Positions 12,701 to 24,100 of a DNA stretch of 32,698 bases are shown one piece after another. The notes beneath the pieces are model-generated. The model was not told where the DNA came from. It saw only the letters and a program-made list of their open reading frames with translations, and ran no database searches. The stretch is from Schoenoplectus triqueter (taxonomy: Eukaryota > Streptophyta > Magnoliopsida > Poales > Cyperaceae), in the NCBI GenBank assembly GCA_964058805.1, contig CAXKVV010000931.1, positions 1-32,698 on the forward strand. The letters run 5' to 3'. Within the stretch, counting starts at the first letter, position 1; every line of letters starts with the position of its first letter. Position numbers and translations under genes: made by a program.

Positions 12701-13200
12701 GAAAAATGCACCGAGTCAAGTTTGTGGGCTTTCAAGAGATTGCTGTTGGTTTATCAACAAGCTACGGAGGAGAATATAAAAGTTGAAATTGTAGACTATT
12801 TACTACTAATTTGTTTATTTATGTGTCAATCATTTTTTTCCGTTCAATGTACGCGCTTAATTTGTTGGGTTACTTGGCTACATGAGACTTTGTAAGCCTG
12901 CGCCATACTGCCTAGTGTTAATATTCTAAATATCATTTTCTCGAACAACTCATGAGAAAAATAATAAATTATCTTATTATTCTAATGTCGGGTAATTAAC
13001 GCTGATCATGACAAACAGCATGAATATTTGCAAAAGATTTTAAAGAAAATTCTAATCTACGTGGGACTTCTAATTAATTCCACATTCCACTTTTTGCAAT
13101 AGAAAACATGACTTGTTGTGCATTTTTTTTTTGAAACGAGCATGCCAATCACGAAGTATAAAGATGTTTTGTACTTCTTCGCGTTATAAATTATTTATTC
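6720..13200. other. Long gene-poor stretch downstream of gene 1
   Basis: About 200 bases after the gene 1 stop are probably its 3' UTR. The remainder is AT-rich with scattered short ORFs that match no family. The longest (9588-9995, 135 codons) has no early ATG. A TATA-like promoter pattern occurs at about 8868-8882 (CTTTATATAAATGAGG) without a recognisable gene after it. 10975-11240 and 11500-11720 are less AT-rich, the latter with a CT-rich tract, but neither yields a convincing exon chain. Confidence 0.5.
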
Positions 13201-13204
13201 ATTT

Positions 13205-13465
13205 TTAAAATAAAAATAATTGATTCAAAATTGTTCAGAATTATTTTCATATGAAAAATCTAGTTATAGGCAAATTTTATATATTTTAAAAAAAAAATCT
13301 AATTTTCTAACAATCTAGAAAAATATATAAAAAATGATTTCCAACTAGAATCTGATGTGTAGATCAATTTGAACGATTCAAATCCATAATTTAGACTTTT
13401 AAAGCAAAGAAACGAACTATAACAAGGAATGATCCATGATATAAATAACACCATAGTCTAATTCT
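13205..13465. repeat. Eroded relative of the AACACCATAG-ended palindromic MITEs
   Basis: The stretch TTCATATGAAAAATCTAGTTATAGG...AAATTTTATATATTTT matches the arm of the element at 15436-15733. The right end ...AACACCATAGTCTAATT (to about 13463) matches the ends of the elements between 14617 and 16583. The left end is not recognisable, so this is a remnant. Confidence 0.5.
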
Positions 13466-14117
13466 CCATATACACCCATAGCAGCATTTTTTTTTGTGAG
13501 ATGGATATTCCATGTTATTTTTTAATATGTGTATATTTTTTGCTGAGTTTTATTTTTTTTAAATAAAATCAAATGGGAGACCTAGTCCTGAGTAATATCT
13601 AATCTCTGATGTCCAACTCTCAACCAATATAAAACGTAACCGTCACAAGATCGTACTATTTCGAAATAGTTACTTATTTGGAAAAAAATCTATACATTTA
13701 TGCTTACAATAGTTAATTTCAATAAGTAGCTAAGAAGGCAGTTATTCAATTTAAAAAAAATAAGTATCGTTGAAAATCATATCGACTTTAAAGGTTAAGA
13801 TATTATTATCCGTTTTTTGGAAGATATTGCAGACGTAATATCTTCACTACGGCTGAGCTGCTAAGAATTAAATCTTGTTTTATGCTAAAAATAAGAAAAA
13901 TAAAATAAAGTAATTAATTTCTTGCACGCTCAAAGAGCAATAGGCAATGCTGCGGCCTTATTCCACTTTTGAATGCATCATGTATTTTTTAATTTCAGAC
14001 GCCAGATATAAGTTGCTTACGAGTTTTCATAAATTAAAGAGTGTCGCCGTGATTATTAATTTCCAATAGCAAGATCAAGATTCATTTGTCTTATTTCTAT
14101 ATCTCTGGTCAACGATA
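13466..14117. other. Intergenic, no feature recognised
   Basis: AT-rich sequence before the Helitron at 14118. No ORF of interest, no repeat family match within the window. Confidence 0.5.
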
Positions 14118-14585
14118 TCTATACTATTATATAAAGCATCTAAGAATTGGAGGGTCTATTTTTTGTCATTGTAAATTTTTATTATACCCATTTTATCCCT
14201 CAATTAGACGGATAATATTTATTGTTGGTTGATCGAACGTATGTGATCGCGTCCATTGATCCCCTCTTTCTCTCCATTTCTTTCCCTTATATACTATTAT
14301 TTCCATAATTTTTATTTTTTATTTAGCAACTTTGTGCATATTTGGTAAGGAATTAATGGTGATAATATATGTTAGAATAATTTACTTTCCTTTCCATAAA
14401 AATCATGAATCATTAACTCATATTGTGCAAAAATCTCATCCAAAATTAAATATAGTCTTTATTATATGTTTTCTCTATAATTTGGTGAATTTATAATTTA
14501 ATATTAGATAAATGTGAATTTTTTATCTTATAATATTTTAATGTTTAAATAAAAAATTCTGCTGCAACGCGCGGGTATATAGCTA

Positions 14586-14586
<1 letters not shown>
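14118..14586 (+). mobile_element. Non-autonomous Helitron, copy 1 (469 bp)
   Basis: Begins TCTATACTATTATATAAAGC and ends CAACGCGCGGGTATATAGCTAG, the 5'-TC and CTAG-3' termini of plant Helitrons. It sits between A (14117) and T (14587), the AT target these elements use, and has no inverted repeats or target duplication. A second copy of nearly the same length and high similarity lies in reverse orientation at 20695-21160. It encodes nothing, so it must depend on a Rep/helicase from elsewhere. Confidence 0.87.

Positions 14587-14616
<30 letters not shown>
14587..14616. repeat. (TA)n microsatellite
   Basis: About 14 TA units directly follow the Helitron end and precede the first palindromic MITE. 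Confidence 0.9.
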
Positions 14617-14620
<4 letters not shown>

Positions 14621-14980
14621 GGCTATGGTGTTTTGCAAAACACAAGATTGCTGTGTGATTTGCTCTCTATTTTTAATTTTAAATCATAAATGATCAATCC
14701 AAACTGCTCAATCTAATCTCCATATCAAAATCTATTAGTAAACCAAATTTTATATTTTTTGAAATTTATTTGCTATTTTTTTGGATGAACCAGAATTCTC
14801 AGATCAAGTCATTTTCTCCTCATCAGAAAAAATAGGAAAAAAATATAAAATTTGATTTACTGATAAATTTTTATATGAAGATTAGATTGTACGGTTCAGA
14901 TCGATTATTTTTTACTTGAAATTAAAAATAGAGCGCAAAACAAACAACGCCTTTGTTCTTTGCAAAGCACCATAGTCGGA
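14617..14980. mobile_element. Palindromic MITE, TTTGCAAAGCACCATAG family (copy A)
   Basis: Left end TTAGGCTATGGTGTTTTGC and right end GCAAAGCACCATAGTCGGA are inverted repeats. The whole element is close to one long palindrome with AATCTAATCTCCATATCAAAATCTATTAGTAAACC-type arms on both sides. It lies between (TA)n and (CT)n(TA)n tracts. Relatives: 15766-16154 and 16185-16583. Confidence 0.82.
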
Positions 14981-15029
<49 letters not shown>

Positions 15030-15033
15030 TGAG
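14981..15033. repeat. (CT)n(TA)n microsatellite
   Basis: About eight CT units, then about 13 TA units and ACACATATATGAG, separating two palindromic MITEs. Confidence 0.88.
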
Positions 15034-15427
15034 TTAGGCTATGCTGCTACACGTAACTAATGATTGTATTTGCTAAGGACTCAAAAATATAGTTAAATCA
15101 TTCTCAAATATTGATTTATGGGTCTTAATAAATTCTTTATATCAAAATATGACTGAATATAACTTTTTTTATTTTGTAAGTATTAGTTTTGAATTTTTAA
15201 AAATGACCTGAAAAATATATATTATTTTATTACTATTATTGAATCATCTTGAAAAATCCAAAACTAATACTTTGAAAATTTAAAAAATAATTTTATTTAT
15301 ATCCCATCATATTTTGATATAAATTTTTTATTGAGATCCATAAATCAAAATTTTGAGATGATTTACCTATATTTTTTTAGTCCGTAGCAAATTTAATTCC
15401 TTAACTACGCGTAGCACCATAGCCTAA
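15034..15427. mobile_element. Palindromic MITE, GCTACGCGTAG family (copy D)
   Basis: Left end TTAGGCTATGCTGCTACACGTA and right end TACGCGTAGCACCATAGCCTAA are inverted repeats. The arms pair over most of about 394 bp (e.g. AATCATTCTCAAATATTGATTTATGGG against its complement near 15335-15365). The outermost TTAGGCTATGGTG is shared with copy A, but the arms differ, suggesting a related but separate subfamily. Confidence 0.8.
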
Positions 15428-15435
15428 TTTTATAT

Positions 15436-15733
15436 AGTCGATCCGACCGGTTAAAATATTTTTCATATGAAAATATAGTTGGAGACCAAATTTTATATTT
15501 GTTAGAATTTTTTACAATTTTTAAAGATAGCTAAAAAATGACTTGATTTAATTATTACGAGACATTCAAAATGAGTTATTTTCTAGCTATCTTAAAAAAT
15601 ATAAATTTTGGTCTCCAACTAGATTTTCATTTGAAAAATATGTTGAGCGGTTGGATCAACTATTTGAACTTTGAAGAAGGAGAAATTATCTGTAGCACAC
15701 GGACCATCCGTGCTACGCGTAGCACCTTAGCCG
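15436..15733. mobile_element. Left-truncated palindromic MITE (copy E)
   Basis: The arm at 15436-15540 (TAGTCGATCCGACCGGTT... through AGTTGGAGACCAAATTTTATA) is complementary to 15565-15665. The right end continues another 70 bases to GCTACGCGTAGCACCTTAGCC, and no matching left end is present, so the left terminus has been lost, perhaps when copy D inserted beside it. A 97-codon ORF (15571-15864) runs across it by chance. Confidence 0.7.
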
Positions 15734-15765
15734 AAATATATATATATATACACACACACACACAA
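15734..15765. repeat. (TA)n(CA)n microsatellite
   Basis: TA units followed by about eight CA units, between copies E and B. Confidence 0.88.
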
Positions 15766-16152
15766 TCCGAATATGGTGCTTTGCAAAGCACAGAGGCGTT
15801 GTGTGCTTTGCACTCTATTTTTAATTTCAAGTCTGAAATAATCCATCTGAACCGTTCAATCTAATCCTCATATAAAAATCTATTAGTAAACTAATTTTTT
15901 TTATTTTTTTTGCTATTTTTTCTGATGAGGAGAAAGTGATTTGATCTGAGAATTCTGGTTCATCCAAAAATGACGGTTTTCTCTCTATCCAAAAAAATAG
16001 CAAATAAATTTCAAAAAATATAAAATTTGGTTTACTAATAGATTTTGATATGGAGATTAGATTGAGTGGCTGGGATCGATCATTTCTGACTTAAAATCAA
16101 AAATAGAGCGCAAAGCACACAACGCTCTTGTGCTTTGCAAAACACCATAGCG

Positions 16153-16154
<2 letters not shown>
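15766..16154. mobile_element. Palindromic MITE, TTTGCAAAGCACCATAG family (copy B)
   Basis: Left end TCCGAATATGGTGCTTTGC and right end GCAAAACACCATAGCGTAA are inverted. Arms match those of copies A and C, including TGTGTGCTTTGC.CTCTATTTTTAATTTCAAGTC and its complement near 16090-16130. Confidence 0.82.

Positions 16155-16184
<30 letters not shown>
16155..16184. repeat. (TA)n microsatellite
   Basis: About 14 TA units between copies B and C. Confidence 0.9.
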
Positions 16185-16187
<3 letters not shown>

Positions 16188-16583
16188 CGACTATGATACT
16201 TTACAAAGCACAGAGACATTGTGTGCTTTGCGCTTTATTTTTAATTTCAAATCAGAAATAATTGATCCGAACCATTCAATCTAATATTTATATCAAAATC
16301 TATTGGTAAACCAAATTTCATATTTTTTGGATTTTTTTTTCTATTTTTTTCGATGAAGAGAACATGACTTGATCTGAGAATTCTAGTTCATCCAAAAATG
16401 AGAATTTTCCCCCTATCCAAAAAAATAAAAAATGAATTCCAAAAAATATAAAATTTGATTTACTAATAGATTTTTAATATGGAAATTAGATTGAGCGGTT
16501 TGCATCAATCATTTCTAACTTAAGTTAATAATAAAGCACAAAGCACACAATACTATTGTGTTTTGCAAAGCACCATAGCCTAA
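16185..16583. mobile_element. Palindromic MITE, TTTGCAAAGCACCATAG family (copy C)
   Basis: Left end TTCGACTATGATACTTTACAAAG and right end TTTGCAAAGCACCATAGCCTAA are inverted; it is followed by a short (TA)n. It is the most diverged of the three close copies in its left terminus. Confidence 0.82.
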
Positions 16584-16899
16584 TTATATATATAATGTTC
16601 TACTCGTGCAAATAGAAAAAGTGAACACCTTGTTTGTACAAATTCAACCTCCAATGAATACCTCACATTATGCTGATATTTATGTTGACTGGTAGGCTGG
16701 ATATTGCTTCCGGGCGCATCTAGATCAGGTCAAAAATATCATTTAAATTAATTATTGATGTTGCTGATATGTGCATATGCAACCATTACCTCGTCTCTGC
16801 TCGGCATTTCTGTCTTATGACGAGCTTTATTGGAGTAGTTGTATTGCATGTTTCTGACTACTTCCAACTAAAAAGTCTTGTAAATCTATATGAAGGAAT
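16584..16899. other. Intergenic, nothing recognised
   Basis: Short (TA)n remainder then mixed sequence without ORFs or repeats that I can place. Confidence 0.5.
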
Positions 16900-19000
16900 A
16901 ACATAATTAGTTAGAATTTTTTAAGTCAAGCATGAAGATAACCTAATGAAAGAAAATATGAGCACCATCCTTCTCAAAGAAATGAAAGAAACGGTGTTAG
17001 GAAGCTAAGGTAGTGTGACATAGACCAACTTGAGTCTAATTTTTAACTAGTTTTTCAATCTATAAAGCTTTGACACGCTTTAGATCGACTTTTATTCAAT
17101 TGCTTAGAAGCAAAGGGATTTCCAAAATAGTGAGGATTGAAAACTCAGTATTAAAGGGACACTCACAAGTAATAGTCAATGACATTGTGCGGAAAAATCA
17201 CTTTAAAAAGAGGTGTTCGTCAATGTGATCCTCTTTCTATTTATTTATTTATTTATTTATTTTAGCTTTTGATTTATTGGCATCTTGGATTTATAATCTT
17301 GTTTATACAGATGTTTGGTCATCCCCGATTCCAAACTCGCATAATTGCTTATTATACGCTGATGACTTTATTAAACCGTTCACTAGATAATTTAGATGTT
17401 AAAGTTCCAGCTATTAGTCTTTGAGAAGGTTTTCCAGTTCATCTCTCAACATGAAAAAAAAATATGAATTGTCAATTTTTAATGACAATTAAGCACAAAT
17501 TGAATATTGGGCTTTCTTTTTAGAGTGTAAGTTAGGTATATTTCCTATGAATTCTCTAAGGGTTCGTTTGGCAAATTAAGGAATAATTTTGAAAGAGTGG
17601 TAGAATAATATTTTTTTTGAAAGAGTAGTAGAAGAGTGATATTCTTGGCTATTCGGGAAAGTGAAAATATCGTTTGACAGTTGTTACTCAGAATAGTTAA
17701 ATTATTCAAAAAGTTAATACAAACATTTACCAGTTTGGTCGGATAAATTATTATCATCTCTTTCCTCTCTTTCAATTTATTTTATGTCGATTTTTTTGCT
17801 CCTACAATGGGTAATCAATGAAATTGATTCAAATAGAAGGAATTTTCATTGGAGTAACACTTCTACTAATAAAAAGAAAATTCATTTGGTAAACAAAATT
17901 CAGTTTGTTCACCAAAGATAAGGGAGGATTGGGTATTATGAATTTTAGGTCATGAATCAAGCTCTCTTTACGAAATGGTAATGAAAATGATTCTATCAGG
18001 AGCAAACCTTTTGGAAGCAAAAAAAAAAAAAAAAAAATAGGCTCAAAATACAAATATCAGAGAATGAAATTCACCTAATGCTCTATGGTTGTAACGAAAT
18101 CTAAATTCCAATGCACAAATTTTTGAAAATAGATGTCACTTCCAAATAAGATCAGGACAAAATAATTTCATTTTGAAACTTGAATGGCGATAATGGTATC
18201 CCTAGAAAATTATCTATCAATTCTATGTTCCTTGCACATGATCCATACATAAATCTAATATAAAATTTATGCGAAAATTTCTTTGACAATTCGCATCATA
18301 TTTCAGACAAATTTATCAATTGAAGCAAATCTTCAATTGCCAAAATCGACCGACATATTATCTACTGTCCAATTGCTTCTTCAACATCAGCCACTAGATT
18401 CTCACATCTAATTTATTTTCTTGTGCAAATCAATTTATTCATTTGTTAAAGACTCGCCTCTCCAGTCTCTCTAATAAAAAATATATGGTCTTTAAAAGTT
18501 CCACCAAATAATAATATTTTTTCATGGCTAATGGTTAGAAACAGCATACAACCTCAATAAAAGAGGTTGGCAATTGGTTACTGTGTTTTATGCCAAAATG
18601 CACAAGAAACGGTGACACATCTCTTCAATAAATGTTTTTAATTCCAAATTCTATGGCTTCAAGCTCAAAGAATGTTTAAAACATCCCGCAATCAGCCATG
18701 GAATGTGCTCATCATTTCCTCAAAATTTAACTTCTCAACAAGCTTTACTGATACTTCATAAATCTTCCGAGCAACAAATTCTTGCGATCACTATATTCAT
18801 AGCTTAGCGGGAAAGATGTAACAAGATCTTCTCTGACTGTTCTAAAAATTGATATGTTAATATCAGTTTTTTTCTCAGAGAAATAGCAGCAAAACTTTAG
18901 CTTCGTTGATGTTTACATAATAATTTATGTACTTTTGTATGATTTTTTTTTATTTGTTTTAAACTGTCTGGTTCAAAAACTGTCGGACTCAACAATATTT
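16900..19000 (+). pseudogene. Decayed LINE (non-LTR retrotransposon) with reverse-transcriptase remnants
   Basis: Broken pieces of a LINE polyprotein appear in order on the + strand. A stretch near 17060-17190 reads, across frameshifts, like KAFD... and W-ENSVLKGHSQVIVND. RGVRQCDPLS lies at 17209-17238 (normally RGVRQGDPLS), and YADDF, the RT active-site motif, at 17355-17369 in another frame. Further down, LNKRGWQL-like sequence at about 18552 and CVLCQNAQETVTHLFNKCF at 18582-18638 match the reverse-transcriptase zinc-binding domain pattern (C..C....ET..HLF..C). Many stops and frame changes show it is dead. The 3' end, near TTTTGTATGATTTTTTTT (about 18930) or shortly after, and the 5' end are approximate. 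Its middle (about 17555-17830) may carry another insertion. Confidence 0.8.
17233..17263. repeat. (TTTA)n microsatellite inside the LINE
   Basis: About six TTTA units directly after the RGVRQCDPLS codons, interrupting the old reading frame. Confidence 0.85.
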
Positions 19001-20694
19001 TAAAACATATGTAAATTTTTATTATTAATAAATTTTGAAAAGATAGGCGCTTCACCCTTATTTTTCCTCAATTTTTTTTTTAATTTGGCGGAAAATTAGA
19101 CGGAAGAAAAATTAGGTGGAAATTAGTTGATTGGTCAGACGGTTGTATATATTGGCAATTGTAATTTTACGCCGAAAGTAGGCATATCCAGCGGCCCGTC
19201 ATGGCCCGTGAAAAGCAACAAGGTCTTGCTTTTAAATAGAAACAATATTAGGGAGATATATTAGTTGAAACAGTCATTGATACGAGTTTAATTATATATA
19301 TTATATGAATTATTATATATTAATGATTTTATTACATAATTTATTTTATATAATATTTCTGCTATTCAACTTAAATATTATTAATGTTCATAATGATAAT
19401 ACTATACAAGTTGAATTGTATAATAAAGACATTAAAATGTATAATAACTTGCATAATGTACATAATTAAATATGTATCGATGACGGTATCAACAAATGTA
19501 TTTGTATATCGGCTCCCTTTAATGTAATCAACTGTTTTTGGAATATATGTTAAACGTTAAATGATTTTTCTTGAATTGAACCAGCATTTCCCTGTTATTT
19601 GCGAACACGCGTATTCAAAGATAATTTTATTCTTTAATATATATATATATATTCTTTAACTCGAATAATACTAGGATCCACTTTGGAGTATTATATGCTT
19701 TGTTAAGCATTTATTTCAGATTTTTTGAAAATGATTTATATTCATATAAAAATATTTATTATTCTGGATTCATATTAAAATACATAAAATAGATGCTTTA
19801 AAAACTCTAAAAATAAAAAATTGTATGCCAGAAGAATGTATTATGAAAATTTTATGATCCACATAAAATGAAATTTGAAGACGTTAAAGTGGAAATATTA
19901 TTTTCTTAGAAAAAAAGCAGACCGAAGATTGGTTGTCGGTTTCCATTTCTTCTCGGAAACCGTTAAAGTGGAAATATAATTCTGTCAAGACTCAAGAGTA
20001 GCAAGCTCCTTACACTTAGGAGCACCTTTATTTTTTATTATTACTTGGTAAAATTAAGTCTGTTTTAAAGTTTCACTGAAAGTTTTTTTTTTGCAGAATA
20101 CTTTGGTGCATATTTAAAGTTGGAAGCAATTTCAGTTTTTTTTTCTTTTTAATTTACGCAATTAAAAATTATCAGTTCTCCTATTTGAAAGACGTAAACG
20201 AACAAGCACAATTCTTATTGTGCATAAATCATGATAAAATTATCAAATTTGACTTTTTTTTACTGTATGAGGGTAATTTTAATTTTCACTGTTACCGAAT
20301 TATCTATTTTGTGGTCATCATATGGTAAAAAAAATATGTCAATTTTATAACTTCAGTTGATATGCTATTATTAACTATTCAACAATTCGGAGGGAGTACA
20401 CATGCCGTTATTATCTATCTATCTTGACGACTTCGAATATTTCGAATGAAAAATCAAAGATTTATAAATTCAAGAAGATATTTGTAAAAATCTCTTTCAA
20501 AATTTATTTCAGATCTTCGTGGTTAAGATACCTCGTCAACAATATGCCTCTATACAAATACAATCCATTAACTTATTTTACGAATTTTGAAAGAGATGAA
20601 CCGATGAGATTTACTTTGGAAATTTCCTTCGGATAATAGAGGCAAACAAAACAAGAAAAAAAAAAAAGAAAAGCGATGGATGATATGATTATGA
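19001..20694. other. Intergenic, no gene supported
   Basis: AT-rich. A 25-base sequence (CGTTAAAGTGGAAATAT-A-T-like) occurs at 19883 and again at 19961, with a small hairpin CGGTTTCC...GGAAACCG (19937-19962) between. The 70-codon ORF at 20424-20636 matches nothing known to me. Confidence 0.5.
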
Positions 20695-21160
20695 CTAGCT
20701 ATATATATACCCGCGCGTTGCAGCAGACTCTTTTATTTAAACATTAAAATATTATAAGATAAAAAAATTTATATTTATCTAATATTAAATTATAAATTCA
20801 CTAAATTATAGAGAAAATCTATAATAAAGTCTATATTTAATCTTGGATGAGATTGTTGCACAATATGAGTTAATGATTCATGATTTTTATGGCAAGAAAA
20901 GTAAATAATTCTAATATATATTATCACCATTAATTTCTTATCAAATATGCACAAGGTTGCTAAATAAAAAAATAATATTATGAAAATAATAGTATATAAG
21001 GGAAAAAAATGAAAAGAAAGAGAGATCAATGGACGTAATCATATATGTTCAATTAATCAAAAATAAATATTATATTGAAGGTTAAAATGAGTATAATAAA
21101 TAATTATTGACAAAAAAAAATGAGTCATGCTTTATATTATATAATAGTATTAATATATGA
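20695..21160 (-). mobile_element. Non-autonomous Helitron, copy 2 (reverse orientation, about 466 bp)
   Basis: Read on the minus strand, it matches copy 1 (14118-14586) over almost its whole length and ends CAACGCGCGGGTATATATATAGCTAG. The CTAG terminus at 20695-20698 is bounded by A at 20694 (T on the minus strand). The 5' end is slightly rearranged: TCATATATTAATACTATTATATAATATAAAGC; T at 21161 supplies the A of the AT target. An antisense-looking 79-codon ORF at 20790-21029 lies within it and is not a gene. Confidence 0.83.
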
Positions 21161-24100
21161 TTGTGCTGTCACCGGTCAGGATCAGGCACGGTACAAGGAG
21201 CAGTAGCAGAGCTGACATTGACTGATGATGTGGCCCATGCATTGGGCCTTCACAAATTGGGCAAAGAATCTCAACGCGTCGCATACACACATCACACATG
21301 AGTATGAGTACATGACACATCCCAATTAAATGAGAAAAATTAGGCGAAAAGACAAAGCTACATTAGCCCTCTCCTCTCCTCTCCTACTGTTAGATGGTCT
21401 TTGGTAACTACTGTGATTGTCTTATTTTAGCTGATGACATGAGCGGTGTGTGGAGGGAATTGCTGATGGCGCTCTATGATTGACATCGGTACCACCACCC
21501 CTTGAAAGTTGAAACTGTTGGGGTTTAGATAAGAATGCTAGATGGATTGATGGATAGGTCATGCCACTATGCCACTCATGCTAGACTTAGACTTCCCCTA
21601 CTAGTTCCTATTACCCATTTCTCCTGCCTTGATAATTAAACAAACTTTCTGCTATTGGCTTTATGTTTTCTTAATGCGTTAATTATTTTCATTAAATTAG
21701 CGTGGCAGAGGAAATGAAGGAGAGGAGTACAGGCACCAAGGGTGCCAAATAGATCAGTTTATAATTTAAATTTCAATCAATCGTTAAAATTCGGATTATT
21801 TGCCTTAGTTTTTTAATAATAAATTTGGTTAGATTAAAAAGGTAATTTCATTAATTATTGTTCTTTAATTCGGTTTATTGCTTTTAAATTGGATAAACCG
21901 AATGGACCGAAATTTCATTGATGAATATATCAATTGATATTAATAATGATGGCATCAAGGATAATTAAAATATTCTTATTTTCTACAATCTACAAGCTCT
22001 ATTTGTTTCTCGCTTTTTCTTTGAATTATTTTTTCCAATTTATTTGGGAATTATCAATATTTTTCGTCACCTTTTTATTTAATGTAAATTAAATTAAACT
22101 GATTAAATCGAACAAAATTTCAGTATATGTTGTGACAATTGATATGGACTGCTTCTAATGTTTTGAATTTTGATGGTCAAAATTAGATATTCATTTATAT
22201 TCAACTTGCACGAAATTAAAAATACAACTGTCTATAATTAAACCATCTGAGTTATTGAGTTTACACCTAGACCCCTAGAAGGCTGTCCAGCCACAAATCA
22301 TGTCAAAGATTACACAAATATTCATGTTTAAACAACAGCACAACATGAGAAAAGAGTAAAAAAAGATTACACCAAGAAGATATACAATTTATCGGTCGGT
22401 TCTTGAGTTCTGCTTCTTCAAATTATTCTCCAATGATGTTTTTCCTCTTCTTTCTTGCTTGGGATATGTTCTCCAGCCATTTGAGAGATGTATGGGACGA
22501 AGGGATGCAATAATCTCTTAATTTCAATGAGAAATCGCTTTCAAATCATATGTTCACGCTTCCAGACCCAATAATTACGGTCCGCAATTCTTGTGTTTTC
22601 TTAACAGCGCGATTCTAGAGAGCAAACCCCATTTTTTTGGTCCACAATTTATGTCCAGAAAGTGTTTCTCACTTGATTTCTTCGTGTAGGTTCGAGCCAT
22701 CTCGCTTGAAACCTCATTTCTCACGTTGACATCCTTGTTTACACTCCTTAACCTACAAAACAATAACAAACGCAGTAATATCTCGAACTCGACACAAAAT
22801 CTACGTAAATTCTTAATAATTATCATGAAATGCATAATTTTTGAGATTAAAACCCTAGTTGCACATGATATATAATTGAGGCTTATCAACAGGCCGGGCT
22901 TCGGGTTTGATATAAACTCGGCCCATTGCCATCCCTAGATGCGACCCAATTTGGGTAAAAAAAATTAAACCCTTATCCGACCCATTTATCTTCGGACCAT
23001 GTCGGAATAGATTAGGTTTAGATCGGATCAGGTTAATCTGTCAGGTCGATCAATAATTGACACCGCTAATTATGACATATCAATGTTATAACAATTGTTT
23101 AATATACTTAACAATTAATATAATAAACGAACATAATTGAAAGGTAAATACAAGTTGCTGAATAAAATAACAACACAAAAATAAGAAAATTTTATTATTT
23201 ATTTAATTTTTTACTGTATTTTTTTATTTTCATGGATGACCTGAAATAATAAAAATATAATAATGCTCAAATGTCAAATGACAAATATTTATATTTTGTA
23301 AAATTCAGATATGTGCAATATATTAGTAGGCATCGTCTTGAAGGTTCGAATCTAACTTATCTACAAGAGGGTCAGATAAGATTCGAATTTAATAAGTGTA
23401 TTGAAAGGGTTGAGTTCAAAAGAGTTTGACTTTTTAAAGGAAGAATTCGATCCTTGATACACTCATTCCGTTGTTATTTTGTTATTTTTAAATACAGCTA
23501 AAAATGTAGCACAAAATAGTAAACAAATAAAATTTATAATTAGAAATGTAAAAATAGTGAACACTTTTTGTATTTTGTTATTTCTTTAGTATTTTATTTT
23601 TTTAGATTTTATAAATATAATTTAAATACAAAGGCTAGATAACGGTGCATAATTTGAAACGAAAACTGTTCAAAGGGTCGAATTAAAAAGAAATCATTTT
23701 TCTGAGATTAGACCCATTTATTTTTTTTTTACAAGGAGGAAAAGTAGTAAAAAAGAATAGAGTTTTTGAGTGGGCCGATCGTGCTAATTTCAAGGGCTCA
23801 TCAAGCTCTTAAAGACTTTGTCTAATTAGGAGACTCAGATCCGACTTTCCAAGAAAAACTTCAGATTCGGTGTATATATGATAAACGTTAATTGTGAAAA
23901 AGTTTATACTATGGTTATAGATGAGTTATCTCGATGTATCATTCACACTTTATCATCATTACAGAACCTGGTAAAATTCCAACAGGTTGGAGTGGCCTAA
24001 TAATCCAATTGTAGGTGACACCGTGACAGTGTATTCAATGATCGTTCAATTTCTTTGCTTTTGTAAAGGCGAGAGCATCGCACAAGGAATCGTAATTGCT

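Noticed and set aside
15571..15864. 97-codon ORF
   Set aside because: It runs across a truncated MITE, a microsatellite and the start of the next MITE.
14587..16583. CRISPR-like array impression from repeated units separated by short spacers
   Set aside because: Units are about 300-400-bp palindromes with simple-repeat spacers in plant DNA; these are MITEs.
20790..21029. Minus-strand 79-codon ORF
   Set aside because: It lies inside the second Helitron copy, and the equivalent stretch of the first copy shows no coding conservation.
23335..23360. tRNA B-box-like GGTTCGAATCT
   Set aside because: No A box, anticodon arm or acceptor stem could be built around it; it is part of a simple bulged inverted repeat.
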